Below are positions 46,582 to 59,430 of a DNA stretch of 64,000 bases, piece after piece. Under the pieces are notes generated by a model that saw only the letters and a program-made list of their open reading frames with translations, made no database searches and was not told the DNA's origin. The stretch comes from Hypoxylon rubiginosum. Taxonomy: Eukaryota; Ascomycota; Sordariomycetes; Xylariales; Hypoxylaceae. The DNA lies in assembly GCA_902806565.1 (NCBI GenBank), contig CADCXA010000058.1, positions 62,001-126,000 on the forward strand, in the 5' to 3' direction. Both the position numbers and the translations under genes were made by a program. Position 1 is the first letter of the stretch, and every line of letters starts with the position of its first letter.

Positions 46582-47948
46582 GGAGGGTTATAAAAACGGG
46601 GGGAACGTTGATGATACAGGTACATGCATGTGGCCCGGCGTCCGGAGGCGTTGTTTTATGATTTCTCAAGGTCCGTAGAGACAATTCTACCCAAGTTGTT
46701 CCGAAATTGCGGCGAGAGGTATTAAGAAACGTTCCCGTGTGCCCGTGTAAGCCGTCTTACGCCACGGGGGATGTTGGCATCAGAGCCAAGACATGGATGT
46801 TTATGGTCTTTAGTTTTTAAGGCCCCATGGGTCATATTCAGCTGTACCCAACTCAGCTGTGTGCCTGGGTATCTAGGGGATTTTGATTTGGGAGAAGTGG
46901 CACCAGTCAATACTGTTGTAGTTACTAGATACCTACCTCATATGTAGGTAGATGTGCAAATGATATCCATTATCCATCATCTACATTATGTAGTAAGGGG
47001 TATCTATTCACACCACCGAGTTTACCTGAAGATGTCCCTTGACTACCTAGGTAGCTCGAGCTCTTTTCGTGTCAGGAGTTACCTAAGAGCTACAATGAAT
47101 AGTAGAGACGGCAATATTACGATAGGATTGACGGATTGACCTATCAAAAAGGTCTAGCATTGGGTTGAGCGGCGTAATATAAGACACAGCTCGCACTACA
47201 CGGAGTTACTAATGCCCCAAGAGTGAAGGAGACGAAAAAAGATTTGCCGAGTAGACGGATGAGGTGGGATGAGGGGCATTTTTTCAGGGACCAAATCCTC
47301 TAAACCGAATACAATCTAGCGGGGGGCCGTCAGCAAAAGCCAGCACCAACCACTCACCGACGAAGTCCGGCGGCTGGGCTTAAAAGAGGAGCTTGAGGGG
47401 CTAAGTACCTAGAGAGAGAGAAAACTGCCCGAGAGAGAAAAAATAAAGAGCCCTGTAGTGAACTGAGTGGCAGAAAACCCCCCGTACCCTCCGTATACCC
47501 TCCCTAACCTGTACCCTTCCTGTACCCTTACTGCCCCTCCTACCCTGGCCCACCTGTTAGGTACCCTCCGTATTTTTTGTACCTTGAAGTCTCTACTTTC
47601 TTACATCTCGTAGGTATTTTATATATCTCCTCCCGTTTCTTTCCCCTTACCTTCTTCTTCCTCTTGCCATTCTCTCGTATCACTCCTCCGTCGGGCAATT
47701 CTTGTAAGTCTTCATTTTGTTAGATTTTTCTGACTTGTTTTCCCCCTTGGAGCTTTGTTCGCTGACTCTACTTCGTATAGATTCAATTCTCCCGCTTTTC
47801 GACCTTTCGATTCCCATTCACATCCCAAGTTTTACTCCCCACCTTCACCGCCTTTCAAATCCCTTCAGTAAGTTTTTTCTGCTGCCTATACTGAGCCGAA
47901 CTTCATGTCGCTTCATGTCATATAGACCGACTAACAATCTATCCAGCA
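46582..47948. other. Intergenic and 5' leader of the SAH hydrolase gene
   Basis: About 1.37 kb. The right half (47440-47870) is strongly CT-rich with TACCCT runs, typical of promoters of highly expressed fungal genes. A leader intron is predicted at 47877-47946. Exact TACCTAGGTA at 47044-47053. Confidence 0.6.
47877..47946 (+). other. Predicted 5' UTR intron of the SAH hydrolase gene
   Basis: GTAAGT donor, GACTAAC branch site and ATCCAG acceptor, ending two bases before the start codon. Confidence 0.7.
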
Positions 47949-49411
47949 ATGGCTGCTCCCGCTTCCAAGTTCAAGGTCGCCGACCTGTCCCTCGCTGCCT
48001 TTGGTCGCAAGGAGATTGAGCTTGCCGAGAACGAGATGCCCGGTCTGATGGCTATCCGAAAGAAGTATGCCGCTGACCAACCCCTTGCCGGTGCCCGTAT
48101 TGCCGGCTGCCTACACATGACTATCCAGACCGCCGTCCTAATTGAGACGTTAACGTCTCTCGGCGCTGAAGTTACCTGGACTTCTTGCAACATCTTCTCT
48201 ACCCAAGACCACGCTGCCGCCGCCATTGCCGCCGCTGGTGTCCCCGTCTTTGCCTGGAAGGGTGAGACCGAGGAAGAGTACAACTGGTGCTTGGAGCAGC
48301 AACTGTCAGCTTTCAAGGATGGCAAGAAGCTCAACCTCATTCTCGATGATGGTGGTGACTTGACTCACCTCGTTCACGACAAGTACCCCGAGATGCTGAA
48401 GGACTGCTACGGTGTCTCCGAGGAGACCACCACTGGTGTCCACCACCTGTACAGAATGCTGAAGAACAACTCTCTCCTTGTCCCCGCCATCAACGTCAAC
48501 GACAGCGTTACCAAGAGCAAGTTCGACAACCTCTACGGCTGCCGCGAGTCCCTGATCGATGGTATCAAGCGCGCTACCGATGTCATGATTGCTGGTAAGA
48601 TTGGTGTCGTTGCTGGTTTCGGTGACGTCGGTAAGGGTTGTGCCATGGCTCTCCAGGGAATGGGTGCTCGCGTCATCGTCACTGAGGTCGACCCTATCAA
48701 CGCCCTCCAGGCTGCCATGGCCGGCTTCCAGGTTACCACCATGGATAAGGCTGCTTCTGTCGGTCAGATCTTCGTTACCACTACCGGATGCCGAGATATC
48801 CTAGTCGGCAAGCACTTTGAGGCCATGCCCAACGACGCCATTGTCTGCAGTATGTGTAACCCCTATTCTTTTCTCTTGCCATGACTAACCGGTCACTAGA
48901 CATTGGCCACTTCGATATCGAGATTGACGTTGCCTGGTTAAAGAAGAACGCCAAGAGCGTTCAGAACATCAAGCCCCAGGTTGATCGTTTCCTCATGGCC
49001 AACGGCCGACACATTATCCTTTTGGCTGAGGGCCGATTGGTTAACCTTGGCTGTGCCACGGGCCACTCTTCCTTCGTCATGTCGTGCTCTTTCAGCAACC
49101 AGGTCCTTGCCCAGATCATGTTGTTCAAGGCGCAGGACAAGGCCTTTGGCCAGAAGTACGTCGCTTTCGCCAAGACGGAGAAGCTCCCTATCGGTGTCTA
49201 CGTACTACCCAAGATTCTGGACGAGGAGGTCGCCAGACTACATCTTTCGCACGTCAACGCCGAAATCACCACCCTCACCAAGGTGCAAGGTGAATACCTC
49301 GGATTGGACCTTGCCGGTCCCTTCAAGAGCGACCAGTATGTTCCCTCATTGATTTTACCCCTTGTTTCTTACATAAACTTGCTAACAACTGTCCTTAGCT
49401 ACCGATACTAA
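47949..49411 (+). CDS. S-adenosylhomocysteine hydrolase
   Basis: Cytosolic NAD-dependent enzyme that splits SAH to adenosine and homocysteine, relieving product inhibition of methyltransferases. Exons 47949-48849, 48900-49335 and 49399-49411 give 449 residues, the usual length. Substrate-domain motifs include [26 protein letters not shown] and DDGGDLT. The NAD-binding loop GFGDVGKG lies at about 223-230. The C-terminus DHYRY, with the conserved Lys/Tyr tail that reaches into the partner subunit, is completed by a 13-nt last exon. Codon use is strongly biased to C-ending codons, which with the CT-rich promoter points to high expression. Confidence 0.97.
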
Positions 49412-51396
49412 TTTCGTCTCTTTTACACGTATTACTTCCAAATGCGCGAGTATAAATTTGGCGTGTCGTTTAGTTTTCATTCATAACCTACTCGTCCCTC
49501 GCGGTTAGCCGAGGGAATCAAGTCTGTGTTTCAACAAGCATAGGGTCTAAGCATCAACTGGCATTTGGGGGAATGGGGATATGAGGAATCAAAATGGATC
49601 AGGAGTGCCGGCGGGTCATTTTTTTCAACAAAAAAAAGGCGTTGGCATATTGATGTATGACATGATTCCCCTCATGGCGTTATGAGATTTACGAAAGATG
49701 GAGGAAAATGACCTCCATCAGGTTATACATGCATATACACAGCTAGAAAAAGAGCTGGGCATCATCCTTCAACCGGATCTGGGTAGAAAATAGAAGTAAC
49801 CACTAATATTTTCTGTCAATATTGCATTACTTCTGTGAATTCCTTCTCTCTAATTTACCTAGGTACAACCATAAGGCTCCATTGACAAGCTTGTCCTCAT
49901 TTCCAGCGACCTACCTAGTCTGTCTAGTCCTTCATCTTCCGAAGCTCAAGGCTCGTGGCGTAGATTGGCGTTCTGTGCCCCTTGACGGCAGCAATGGATG
50001 TTGGCTAGGGCTGTCATTCTTCTTCTTCCTACAGCTCCTTCAACACCACCCCACCACCAATTGAAGCCCCTTGCTTCCACCCTTCATTTCCGCCCGTTGC
50101 CTTTTCCCGACTCCATAGTCTGTCTGGTTGTTGACGGTGGTGTAGGCAAATGTTTGTATGTACCTTGTTTGCCACCAGCCTATCACATCTCACGTTCCAC
50201 GGCCCCATTTTCTGACGAGAGGAGAAGAAAAAAAAAACGTGGTCTACTCGGGTCTCGACGATCTAGGCGTCTTTGGTCCCGGACCGGTCTCGTGGGCGGC
50301 CAGGGCGAAAGCGGGAGGTCCGGAGCTTGGACTCGCCCACTTATGCGGGATCCGAGTGGACGGCGAGCCGACCGGTTGCCCTACTCTTGCCTATCTTTCG
50401 GTGAGGGAGGTCAAAAGCTGCTACCTGCTACCTGCTACCAAGGTAGTGAGTATCTGACTTGAGCATGTAATTAATCATCTGTTGTCTAATCTTAGGTACC
50501 ATAGGTATACACGAGTTAACGAGGGTGAATTCTATACCGCACTTCCATGGTAGCACAACAGTAGACATCTATTCACACCCCTAATATCAACATCAAGCCT
50601 CAGTCTCCTTTTTCGAAAATCCAGCCTCTCGTATTGTGATTTCCCCCCTATGCCACATTCAATAAATACTTGGTTGGGTATTATACATGATGAACCGTAA
50701 AATAAAAATCCATCTCTCTTTTATCTATAACACAGCTCTATCGATGCCGCGATGCCGCGATGCCGCAGTGGAAAGCTTTCATACTCGAGTTGAGACAAGC
50801 TTCAACCACAAGAGACGGAAAACCCATCGAAAGAGAAAAATAACCCTTTTCATCATCACAAGTCTAGTTAGAAAAGCCAGGCCGTCCCGAATTATTCGTA
50901 TCAAATATCGTCCCGTCGATGACTCCTAGAGAAATTCCTAGAAAAATCCCAGCCGTTGGCAGATTTTTTAACCCGTCCTTTCTTACAGAATCGCCTTATA
51001 TCCTACCACACCGCTTTTTATCGCCTATACTCCTCCAACACTTAATCGTACATCGTACTCGTGGGCTATGTAATGGTAGACGTGAATGTAAACGTAAACG
51101 TAAAGTCTTACTTTTGGTAATCCGTAAAAAAAAAAAAAAATGCCTCGACGCCAGCTAACAAATCCGTCTGGTCTTATCTATGCGTTACGATTAATCGAAC
51201 CAAAAACTCTGTTGGTCGTCCTTGACCTGATCCTACCGGAGACGGCGGCTCGAAAAAAAGAGAAAAAAGAGGAAAAATGATAGATGATGAATCAAATTAG
51301 CTATGTGAATTGCGGGCGTTTCGCTTTCGAATGCCGCATTAACGTATGCATACTAAGACAGCAACAACACAATTCGCATCGTGTAATCATGTCTCG
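49412..51396. other. Intergenic, no gene seen
   Basis: About 2 kb. Overlapping frames near 49998-50462 have no family resemblance. Exact TACCTAGGTA at 49856-49865; an A-run near 51127-51140. Confidence 0.45.
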
Positions 51397-54300
51397 TCAT
51401 CTTCGAATGATATTGCTTCCAGGGGCAATGAAAGCCCTGACGGCGAGCTCGGAAAAGCGACGAACCACATTGGTAGTACCTCCTGTAACTTGAGATTCGT
51501 CCTGAATAAACTTGCGAGCTACGGCGAGCTTGTTCTTAGGATCGCTCTCGTCTAGGTGCGGAGGCAGCGTGCTCTCAAAGTCGGGAGGGAAATTTGGGGC
51601 GAGTGCGCGTATTATGGCTAGGGAGTAGAGGACATCGCGGTTCTCTCGCCCATCTAGAAGTTCGCGCATCTGTCCGAGAATATACTCTCGCTGACGCGGG
51701 ATGTCCAAGTTGGGGTGGTCCCTGAGGCGTAGGAATTCGGCGAGGGAATACCAAAATTTGTACTCCCTGATCCGATGAAGCCGTAGGTCGGCACTCGCGG
51801 GAGGCGGGTGTAGTGGATTCTGGTCGAGGTGCTCGCCAGATAGCAGAGCCTCGAAGACGGCTACTCGATTTCGCGCTTCCGACCCATCATCCGGCGGGGG
51901 CAGCTGCTCCCCCACGTTGGCCTTGTATTCCGACGTGTATACCAACGAAGCCAGGTCCCAAACCACTCGAAACTCGAGGTTGGCCGAATATTGCATTCCG
52001 GTAACATCGTTGGCATCCGTCCTGGCCATGGACTGCAAGAAGCCTGCTAACATCTCATTGATAGCGGCGTTGGATATCAAGGCACTGACGCCCTGAGGTT
52101 TTATGTACCATTCGGTTTCGAAGAATTTCTCTAGACCGGGGGCGTATACTTGGTCGTAGAGATCTCTCACCTCGGCCAGTTTTTCGCTGGTCAGGGGAGA
52201 GTCGAGAGCGGGAGGGACCGCGCCGCTCAGGCTCACGAGTTCGTGAACCTTCATCTTCCTTGCTGAAAAGGTAGTGTAAGCCGGGGTTCGTTGGTGATAT
52301 GACGATGGCGTAGGATGCGAAACAGAGGAACTCAAGGGGACAAACGAAGGGCCACCACCTCTGAGATGGGGTGTGTATAATGGATACGGTGTGTGATCAG
52401 CATGACTTGGGGTGAAGGGCTTGATCGCTGGGAAATGAGAGGTCGACATACTCGAAGTAAGAACGTTATCTAACGAAGGATCGATAGCGGGAGGATATTC
52501 GAGAGGTTCGTTCTTGACCGCCGATGCAGCTGTACCCGTGGCTGTCAGGTTTCCGGTGAAAGGAGAGGTAGAGGAAGAAGTAGTAGTGTTTGGTATTACC
52601 GGAGGAAGAGTTGCGTACGGCGTCTGGGTGTGGATGTTGGTGTGGGTATGGGTATGCGTATGGGTGCCGGATGCCGAGGCGGAGGCGGGAGCGGCAGCGG
52701 GAGTGGCGACGGAGGTAGGCGGACGGGTTGATGAGACGGAAGCGGAAGCGGAGGCGCTCGGATTATTAGGGGCAGGCCGGATATTGGTCGGATGTTGCTG
52801 TTGTTGATTCTTAAAGATTGGGTCGTAGCCAAGGCATTCGCGTTTGGACTTTTGACAGTTTTTGCAGATCGGGTGTTGTTCGTCGCACTGCAGGAATCGG
52901 ATCGAATGGTTTAGTAACTGACCTCTCAACTTCAAGGCTAAATGCGCAAGACGCCGAAAGGGGAAGAGAGTAAGAGAAGAAAAAAGGTCGGTGATGTAAG
53001 AGTGGGAAAATATATAAAATGGTGGGGAAGGGAAACGGAGAGAGGGGGAAAAGCCAGGGGGGAAAGATAGTGCCTGAGTTTGAGCAGCTTGAGCAGCTTG
53101 AACAGTTTGAGCACAGCTTGCAGCTTGCAGAGCTTGTAGCTTGTAGCTTATAGCTTCAAACTTCCGAGCTTTGGATTTGTTGGAGTTCTTTTTGGAGTCG
53201 TTGCGGGTTTTTGGAGTTTCTCGGTTCCCTTAGTTGACAGCTAACTAAGAGTAGGAAATAGGAACAGGAACACAGCTCTGGGGATCAATCTGGGGATCAA
53301 TCTGGGGATCAAGGATGGTCTGGTCTGGTCTAGCTAAAGATAGTGGCCCTCGGTTGGCGCTATCCTTTGCTTTTTTTTCCCATCGGTTTGCTCGCCTGCT
53401 CGCTCGCTTCTACCCGTAGCTCATTCTTCAAGCGAACCCCAAAAGCCAAGCAAAGGGCGTGAAAGCGAGAAAGCGAGAAAGCGAGGAAACATGCAATTGA
53501 CCAAAAATTGAAAATCTCCATGTACGTGTCTTAATCCACTTGTTTTAACTTGTCCCAACTCATGTCTTTGTCTTTGCCTTTTAAACCTCACCTCACTTCT
53601 CTCAATCGCGTACTTTCTTCTCTCGCGCCTGCGCCTGGTACGATTCGATCAAGATTGCTTTCTCCCCTTTTCTCTCTTGTGCTCTTGTGGTATAAAAAAA
53701 AAAAAGAAAAGAAAATGACTCCGCAGGTAGAACGTAATAAAATAATAGCACATACCTTTATACGTCGTTTACGACATGTTAAGCAGCCCGTTTTTGTTCG
53801 ACGCTTGATCTCCTACGAGAATACACAACATCACCTTGGTCAGCCAGCAAAATCCAGGATAGCTTAGACCCGGGAAGGATAATGTCATCCCAATTACCTT
53901 CTTATGACGACCACCTAGGACTGGTCCGCTCGGAGGTAGCGCATACTGTGGCCGTAGAGCGTCTGCAGGCAGGGCATACGGATTGTTCGCGGCCATGGGG
54001 ACGGGCTGTTGCCCAAAGTAAGTCATATGCTGTTGCGCCGACATGGAAGGGACCGAAGGCACCGGGTTCACGGGCATCGCCATCGCCATGTGCTGCTGTT
54101 GTTGTGCTTGCTGTTGAGCCGGGTCGAAAGTGCGCATACTGGGCAATGCCATGGCATTGTTGGGGACGCTCGCGCCGGTCCGATACGCGTCCGGACCGTG
54201 GCCCCCCGGGTTGGGATACCCGTAGTGCGCACTGGTCATACCGGCCGTCGTGTATGCCGTCGGATTCGGGTAGTTTGTGGGTTGTCGTGGCGGGCCCGGG

Positions 54301-54983
54301 GTATGATGTGGATGAGGATGAGATGGATTGTTCGACATGGCTTCCGGCGGCGCAGTGCCCTCTCGTTGCGGCTGGTGCTGCTGGTCAGACGAAACCCCGT
54401 TGGTGGCCGCCGTCGCCGTGGGCAGCGTGGCCGGGTTAGCAGCGACGGTGGTCGTGGCTGGGATGGTCACAGGTAAGGCTGTCGTCGGCGTCGAGATCGA
54501 ATTGGTAGCAGCGGCGGCAGCGGCAGCGGCGACGGCGACGGTAGTGTGATTCGAAAAAGGTTGGGGGGACTGACGTCCGTTCCCCTGTTGTTGTGCCTGT
54601 GCCTGTGCCTGTGCCTGTTCCCGCTCCCGACCTTGATCCTGATCCTGATCCTGATCTCGATCCTGTTTCTGATCCTGCTCCTGCTTTTGCGCGTGGGCGA
54701 TGGGTACTACGGTTGTTGCATTATTTGGTGATTGTAGACTTGGTGTTCGTGCGCGTGCGTGTGCGTGATCGAAACCGTTGGCATCTGATGTCGTGGCCTG
54801 TGCCGCTAACCATACTTGTCCTTGCGCCCCTTGACTCTTTTCCTGCTCCGGCGTAGCTTGTGACGACGGTGAAGACTTGGCCAGCGATTGATGTGGGAGG
54901 GCATGGGCTGGTTCTTCAGCGGCGGCAAAGACGGGTTCAGGCTGAGGTTGATGAGCCTGTGGCTGCTCCTGTGCCTCTGCCAT
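51397..54983 (-). CDS. Zn(II)2Cys6 regulator, moc3-like, zinc cluster split by a long intron
   Basis: Exons 54983-53898, 53812-53756 and 52887-51397 give 877 residues. The first 360 residues are low-complexity: Gln/Ala and Asp/Gln dipeptide runs, an Ala run, and Pro/His-rich parts. The 57-nt second exon encodes EIKRRTKTGCLTCRKRRIK with Cys372 and Cys375; the third exon starts directly at Cys382 and adds Cys389, 392 and 399, completing the CX2CX6CX6CX2CX6C cluster. The KRRTKTGCLTCRKRRIKCDE motif is like S. pombe Moc3. The C-terminal half (about 560-870) is a helical regulatory domain of the fungal transcription factor 2 kind. Introns are 53813-53897 and 52888-53755; the latter, 868 bp, is unusually long. 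A second in-frame start lies 22 codons upstream; the chosen ATG opens MAEAQE. Confidence 0.88.
53277..53312. repeat. 12-bp tandem repeat, 3 units
   Basis: Three perfect TCTGGGGATCAA units inside the 868-bp intron of the moc3-like gene. Confidence 0.9.
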
Positions 54984-55182
54984 TTGATTTGATTTTAATT
55001 TGCAATTTTTTATGGGGGCGCGATCTGAGCAGGGGCAGGCCGATTCCACGCTTTTCGCAGCTGCGTAAGGGGGGCCAAGTCACGAATCCCGACCTAGGGA
55101 CCTAGGGACCTAGGGCTGGCAGGGGACGGGGACGGGAACCTGTCTGGTCCAGCGCCTCGAACGGTGGGCGTGTAGACGTGGA

Positions 55183-55210
55183 CGTGGGCGTGGGCGTGGG
55201 CGTGGGCGTG
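55183..55210. repeat. 6-bp GTGGGC tandem repeat
   Basis: About four to five units of GTGGGC upstream of the moc3-like gene. Confidence 0.8.
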
Positions 55211-55320
55211 GTGGCCAGCCAGCCAGCCAGAGAGCGGCGGCAGCAGTAGCAGCAGCAGCAGCAAATAGCTACCTTACCTACCTTAACCTGTGTATGTATA
55301 TATGTATATGGATGTACGTA

Positions 55321-55380
55321 CGTATGTATGTATGTATGTAGGCATATAGGCATGTAGGCATGTAGGCATGGAGGCATGCA
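55321..55380. repeat. TATG and GTAGGCAT arrays
   Basis: A TATG tetranucleotide run passes into four GTAGGCAT-like 8-bp units. Confidence 0.8.
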
Positions 55381-55592
55381 ATGTACATACGTGCCTAGGT
55401 ATGCTATGCGTAACCGAGACGAGAGAAAAAAGGACAAGGGGATCAGATCCTAGAGGGACTGGAGAGAGAAGGGTGTGGGGGTTCGAAGGGGGTTCGGCGC
55501 AAAGACGCAGACCAGACAACCAGATAGACTGCCAGATACAGGCACACAGCGCACACAACGCACGAGGCGACAGCAGTTGCTTAGCTGCTTAG

Positions 55593-55640
55593 CTGCTTGG
55601 TTGCTTGGTTGCTTGGTTGCTTGGTTGCTTGGTTGCTAGT
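55593..55640. repeat. 8-bp minisatellite
   Basis: Four perfect TTGCTTGG units flanked by variants with TTAGC. Confidence 0.9.
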
Positions 55641-57982
55641 GTAGGAGCAGATAAAGTGCTGCAAGTGGTGCGATGTTTGAGGTGTTTCGACGCGACCCTG
55701 GGCCGAGATTCCAGCTAGCTTTCAAGTCGTCGGCGCATTTGTTGCGTTTTCTCCGTAAAGGGGCCACTCCTTGCTCCTTTTGTCCTAGCGCCCGTCCCTG
55801 CAAGCTTGCGCACCTGAAGAAAAATTCGAGGCAGAGGGAATGGAAATATTGGAGAATTGGATCCTGATGGAGCCTTGAGGCTGCTTTGGCGGTCCGCCGT
55901 GCAGTTTAGTTATCTAAACGAGTTTGCCTAAACGAGTTTGTCTAAACGAATAAAAGTACGACAGTGTCAAAAAACTGTATGGAGACATGTATAGGGGTAC
56001 ATCTAAACGTCGAATAACCCCCCTGAAATACACCGAGACAGATACGTCAAGGAGAAATACAGTGCTGGCGAGTTCGTATCACAGACTGTCCAGTACCTAT
56101 CATGAGCGCCTATCACGAGTACCTATCATGTACATACACGCAACATTGAACCTTGGAACTTTCAATTGTTCCCCCATTGTCCCCATTGTCCCCATTGTTC
56201 CCATTGTTCCCATACATGGAATGTAGGTACCCGTCCAATACGCTCGTAAAGGCAATACCTTCCAGCTTAGGTACTTGTACCTTACGCACTTATATGTGCA
56301 CTTACACGTATGTACCTACATGTAGGCTAGGTACATGTAGGTAATGTAGGTAAAGGTAAGATGAGAGGCCATGCAAACCGATAAATCAATCCTAGAACAG
56401 GGCCATAATAACCAATGCATGCTGACCAAGCCTGACATGAGAGACATTGTACAGATGTACCTCTGTAGATACAATAACTGACGAACGAAGCAGAACCTGG
56501 AAAGACAGAAAGACGAGCGATGCCGAAGTGGATATTAAAGAAGGGTGGGAAAAAAGGAAGAAGGAAAAGAACAGAATTATTATTGACTTGGCTGCTTCTA
56601 GAATCTCCCGAATTCCTTTGCATCTTCTTGACAGATCCATACATATACCATACATATACCATACATATATGTACTTATTTATATAGGAGGTATATACCAG
56701 GTAGGCATGCTGTGCGCCAGGTACAACACATACCTACATGTACATGTTGTACATGCTGTACATGCCTCATACTGTCATGCCTACCCCTAAGGCAGGCCCC
56801 CTAAGGCAGGCAGGTATCATAGGCTTATGTACCTAGGGTTTAGGCGCTTGGGTTCGAATGAGCGAACAAGGCTACCTCTTACTCAGTCTCAACGGCGTAG
56901 ATGGACCGGAAAGGAAGCTCGGTGAGATCCAGGGCACCCACACGCCCAGTCTCCCAGATAACCCTCCAACGACCAGAACGACCCAGTCGCAAATAAGACG
57001 TCTGTGCAAAAAGACGACTGTGACTTTCCAGATTCTACGCTTGTTCGCTGGTCCTACAAGTAGCGTGCTTCACCTAGCGCCTAGACAAAGTCCGAGGTGG
57101 GATTCGAGGAGAGTCGTCATATCTTTTCTTCCAATTCCCTTTTCAATTCCCTTTTCAATTTCTTCAATTAACAGCCTGTTCTTCTGAATACCAGGATTAT
57201 GAGTCCAATGCAGGCGTGCATGTATTATGCACGTAGGACGAGATCAAGAAGGGCCGAGGCTGCTGATGATTGTTGAGAAGGAAAAAAAAAACCGAATCGA
57301 ACTGATAAGAACAGCTAAATGAACTTGGATCCATGGGATACCTAGCAGGAGATACTTCGTACATGTGCGCTATTAGATACCAAGTACATCGTACATTCGA
57401 TATAATCAAAACTGGCAGACTGGCCCGGGTTACAAAGGTCACCACCTTTAAAATAGCAACCACGAGCAAATAAAGGGGTTCGATGTCAGCCTATAGAAGA
57501 CCTTAGATTATTCCGAACTCATATCATTCGACAGGACTGGAAGGACTGGAAGGACTGAAGGATTCATCATCATGAACCTAAGATACTACACAACCACCAA
57601 CATGCTTATGTCAATGCTGATGATACCTCTGATAATAATAAAAAAGTCCTTTTTACATTACCCCTTGCTGATGACAAGAGATGACAAGAGACGCGTCAGG
57701 AGCTGGTTTGCGGCTGGAATCTACGAACCAACCAACAATCGGGCTACCTAGTCGAATGTGCATATCCACCTTACATATCCGGTATGCCTGCGCGCTGTCG
57801 TATCCATGCAGTGCAGTTGATATCAATATCAACTTGTTCCCGATCCTTGTTTCGTCCACGAAAGGGTTCTAGAGCTGAAGACTAACCCGCTAGTAGATAG
57901 GTACATATGGCGGCCCATATACCCATACTATAGCAGAAAGACTACAGGATATATATCAACTCGACCTGTTCGCCAGCCCATG

Positions 57983-58024
57983 CCCACGCCCACGCCCACG
58001 CCCACGTCCACGTCCACGTCCACG
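57983..58024. repeat. 6-bp tandem repeat, 7 units
   Basis: Four CCCACG units followed by three TCCACG units, then degenerate copies. Confidence 0.9.
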
Positions 58025-59413
58025 TCCAACGTCCATGTCCACTGACGCAACGGGTAAGGACAATCGAACCGTTCCTCTTAAACCCATCTAACCAAGACTA
58101 GGTTAGTCAAGGTAGTCTTTCGATTTTTCACTTCCGGATCAACAGGGGCATACACCTATTCAGGGCGCAGCCACGCGTGGGATGGCAGGATGGTCGGGAA
58201 ATACCCGGATTGCCTACCTCGCACCTCGCACGAACGGGATAAAATCATACCTTGGTTACTCTTGGTTACTCTGGGAGTCTCGCAGTCTCGCAGTCTCGTA
58301 GCCTGGCACTCTGGAAGCGCCTCGTCTTTTTTTCCTTCACCCCAATTCTTCAACTTTACCCGTTTACTGACAATTGGACATGAGGTCATGATTTCACATT
58401 CACATTCATATTCCAAAAGGTGTGTCGTCTTAGTGGGGCCACGGGCTTCACGCCACCTCTCTCTTCGTCCTCCTTACTATTGAGGAGACAGTTACGTCGA
58501 TCCAAATGATCACCCCCATGCTGGATCTAGCCGGCGGATTTTCCATCCTCGGGTATCGACTTTCAAAAAACTATGCATAGCTTATTCAGACTGCAACAGC
58601 AGAGCCATGGATCCGTTCCGTCCCATCGATCCCCACGGTAGCATCAGGAACCCTCAAGCCTCTCTCCATAGATGCCCGAACAACCATGTCCATTGTTCAT
58701 GCCAATTGGCCGCTCAATTATTTTATGAGAGGACACAATTGTGAATGTGAATGATATTCGTCGACGACATTCATGCTTGCTTTTCCCTCTTAGCCAAGGA
58801 GTGAGGAGTAGGTAACCAAATGCAGGCGATGGCTCAAGCCTGTTGGTGTCAACGCAGAGATACCTTAGTGTTAATGGATCTGGATCTGAAATTCAACATT
58901 TCCTACCCCTTAAAAGAGCCCTACAATTTGTAATTCTGGCACATCTGTAAAAGACCCCATATCCACACGAAAGCAAGTGCATGACGCAATTTCGCTATGC
59001 CCATCTTTTCTTCTTATCCTGCTCCTGTAGGGTTTCATTCCGGGGCCGAGAGCGGCCGTCTCTGGGTCCCCTCTGTCAGTTCCCTCACATTCGGCTACAT
59101 ACTCGATCTCCCCTAAGCGAATCTTAGCGATCTCTTGCAGTAAAAAAAAGAGACGTGCCCGGCCACGACACCAAGCAGTCGATATACATGCGCGTCGATG
59201 TGGCATGGCCGCAGCAACTTGAACATCAGATCCACTAAGAGGTGCATCATCTTAAGTTAAGGACTTATTGCTAGGTTTTGGCTGATATACGCCTACCTAG
59301 GTACCCATTAGGCTCTTTGATGTCGTGCATTCGTCTCGTCATGTCAAGCCACCCCCCGGGGGCCGCGTAACGGATCCGGCCCCAAAGCCCGGCCAGGTCT
59401 TTCCAAGGGGTTA

Positions 59414-59430
59414 GACGAACTTCGTTCGTC
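59414..59430. repeat. Perfect short hairpin
   Basis: GACGAAC and GTTCGTC form 7-bp arms around TTC, next to a GC-rich patch at about 59348-59400. Confidence 0.7.

Noticed and set aside
49998..50462. Overlapping plus-strand frames of 154 and 99 codons
   Set aside because: No family resemblance and no intron signals that would extend them.
54009..54549. Long plus-strand frames antisense to the moc3-like first exon
   Set aside because: They are shadows of the low-complexity Gln/Ala/Pro coding sequence on the other strand.
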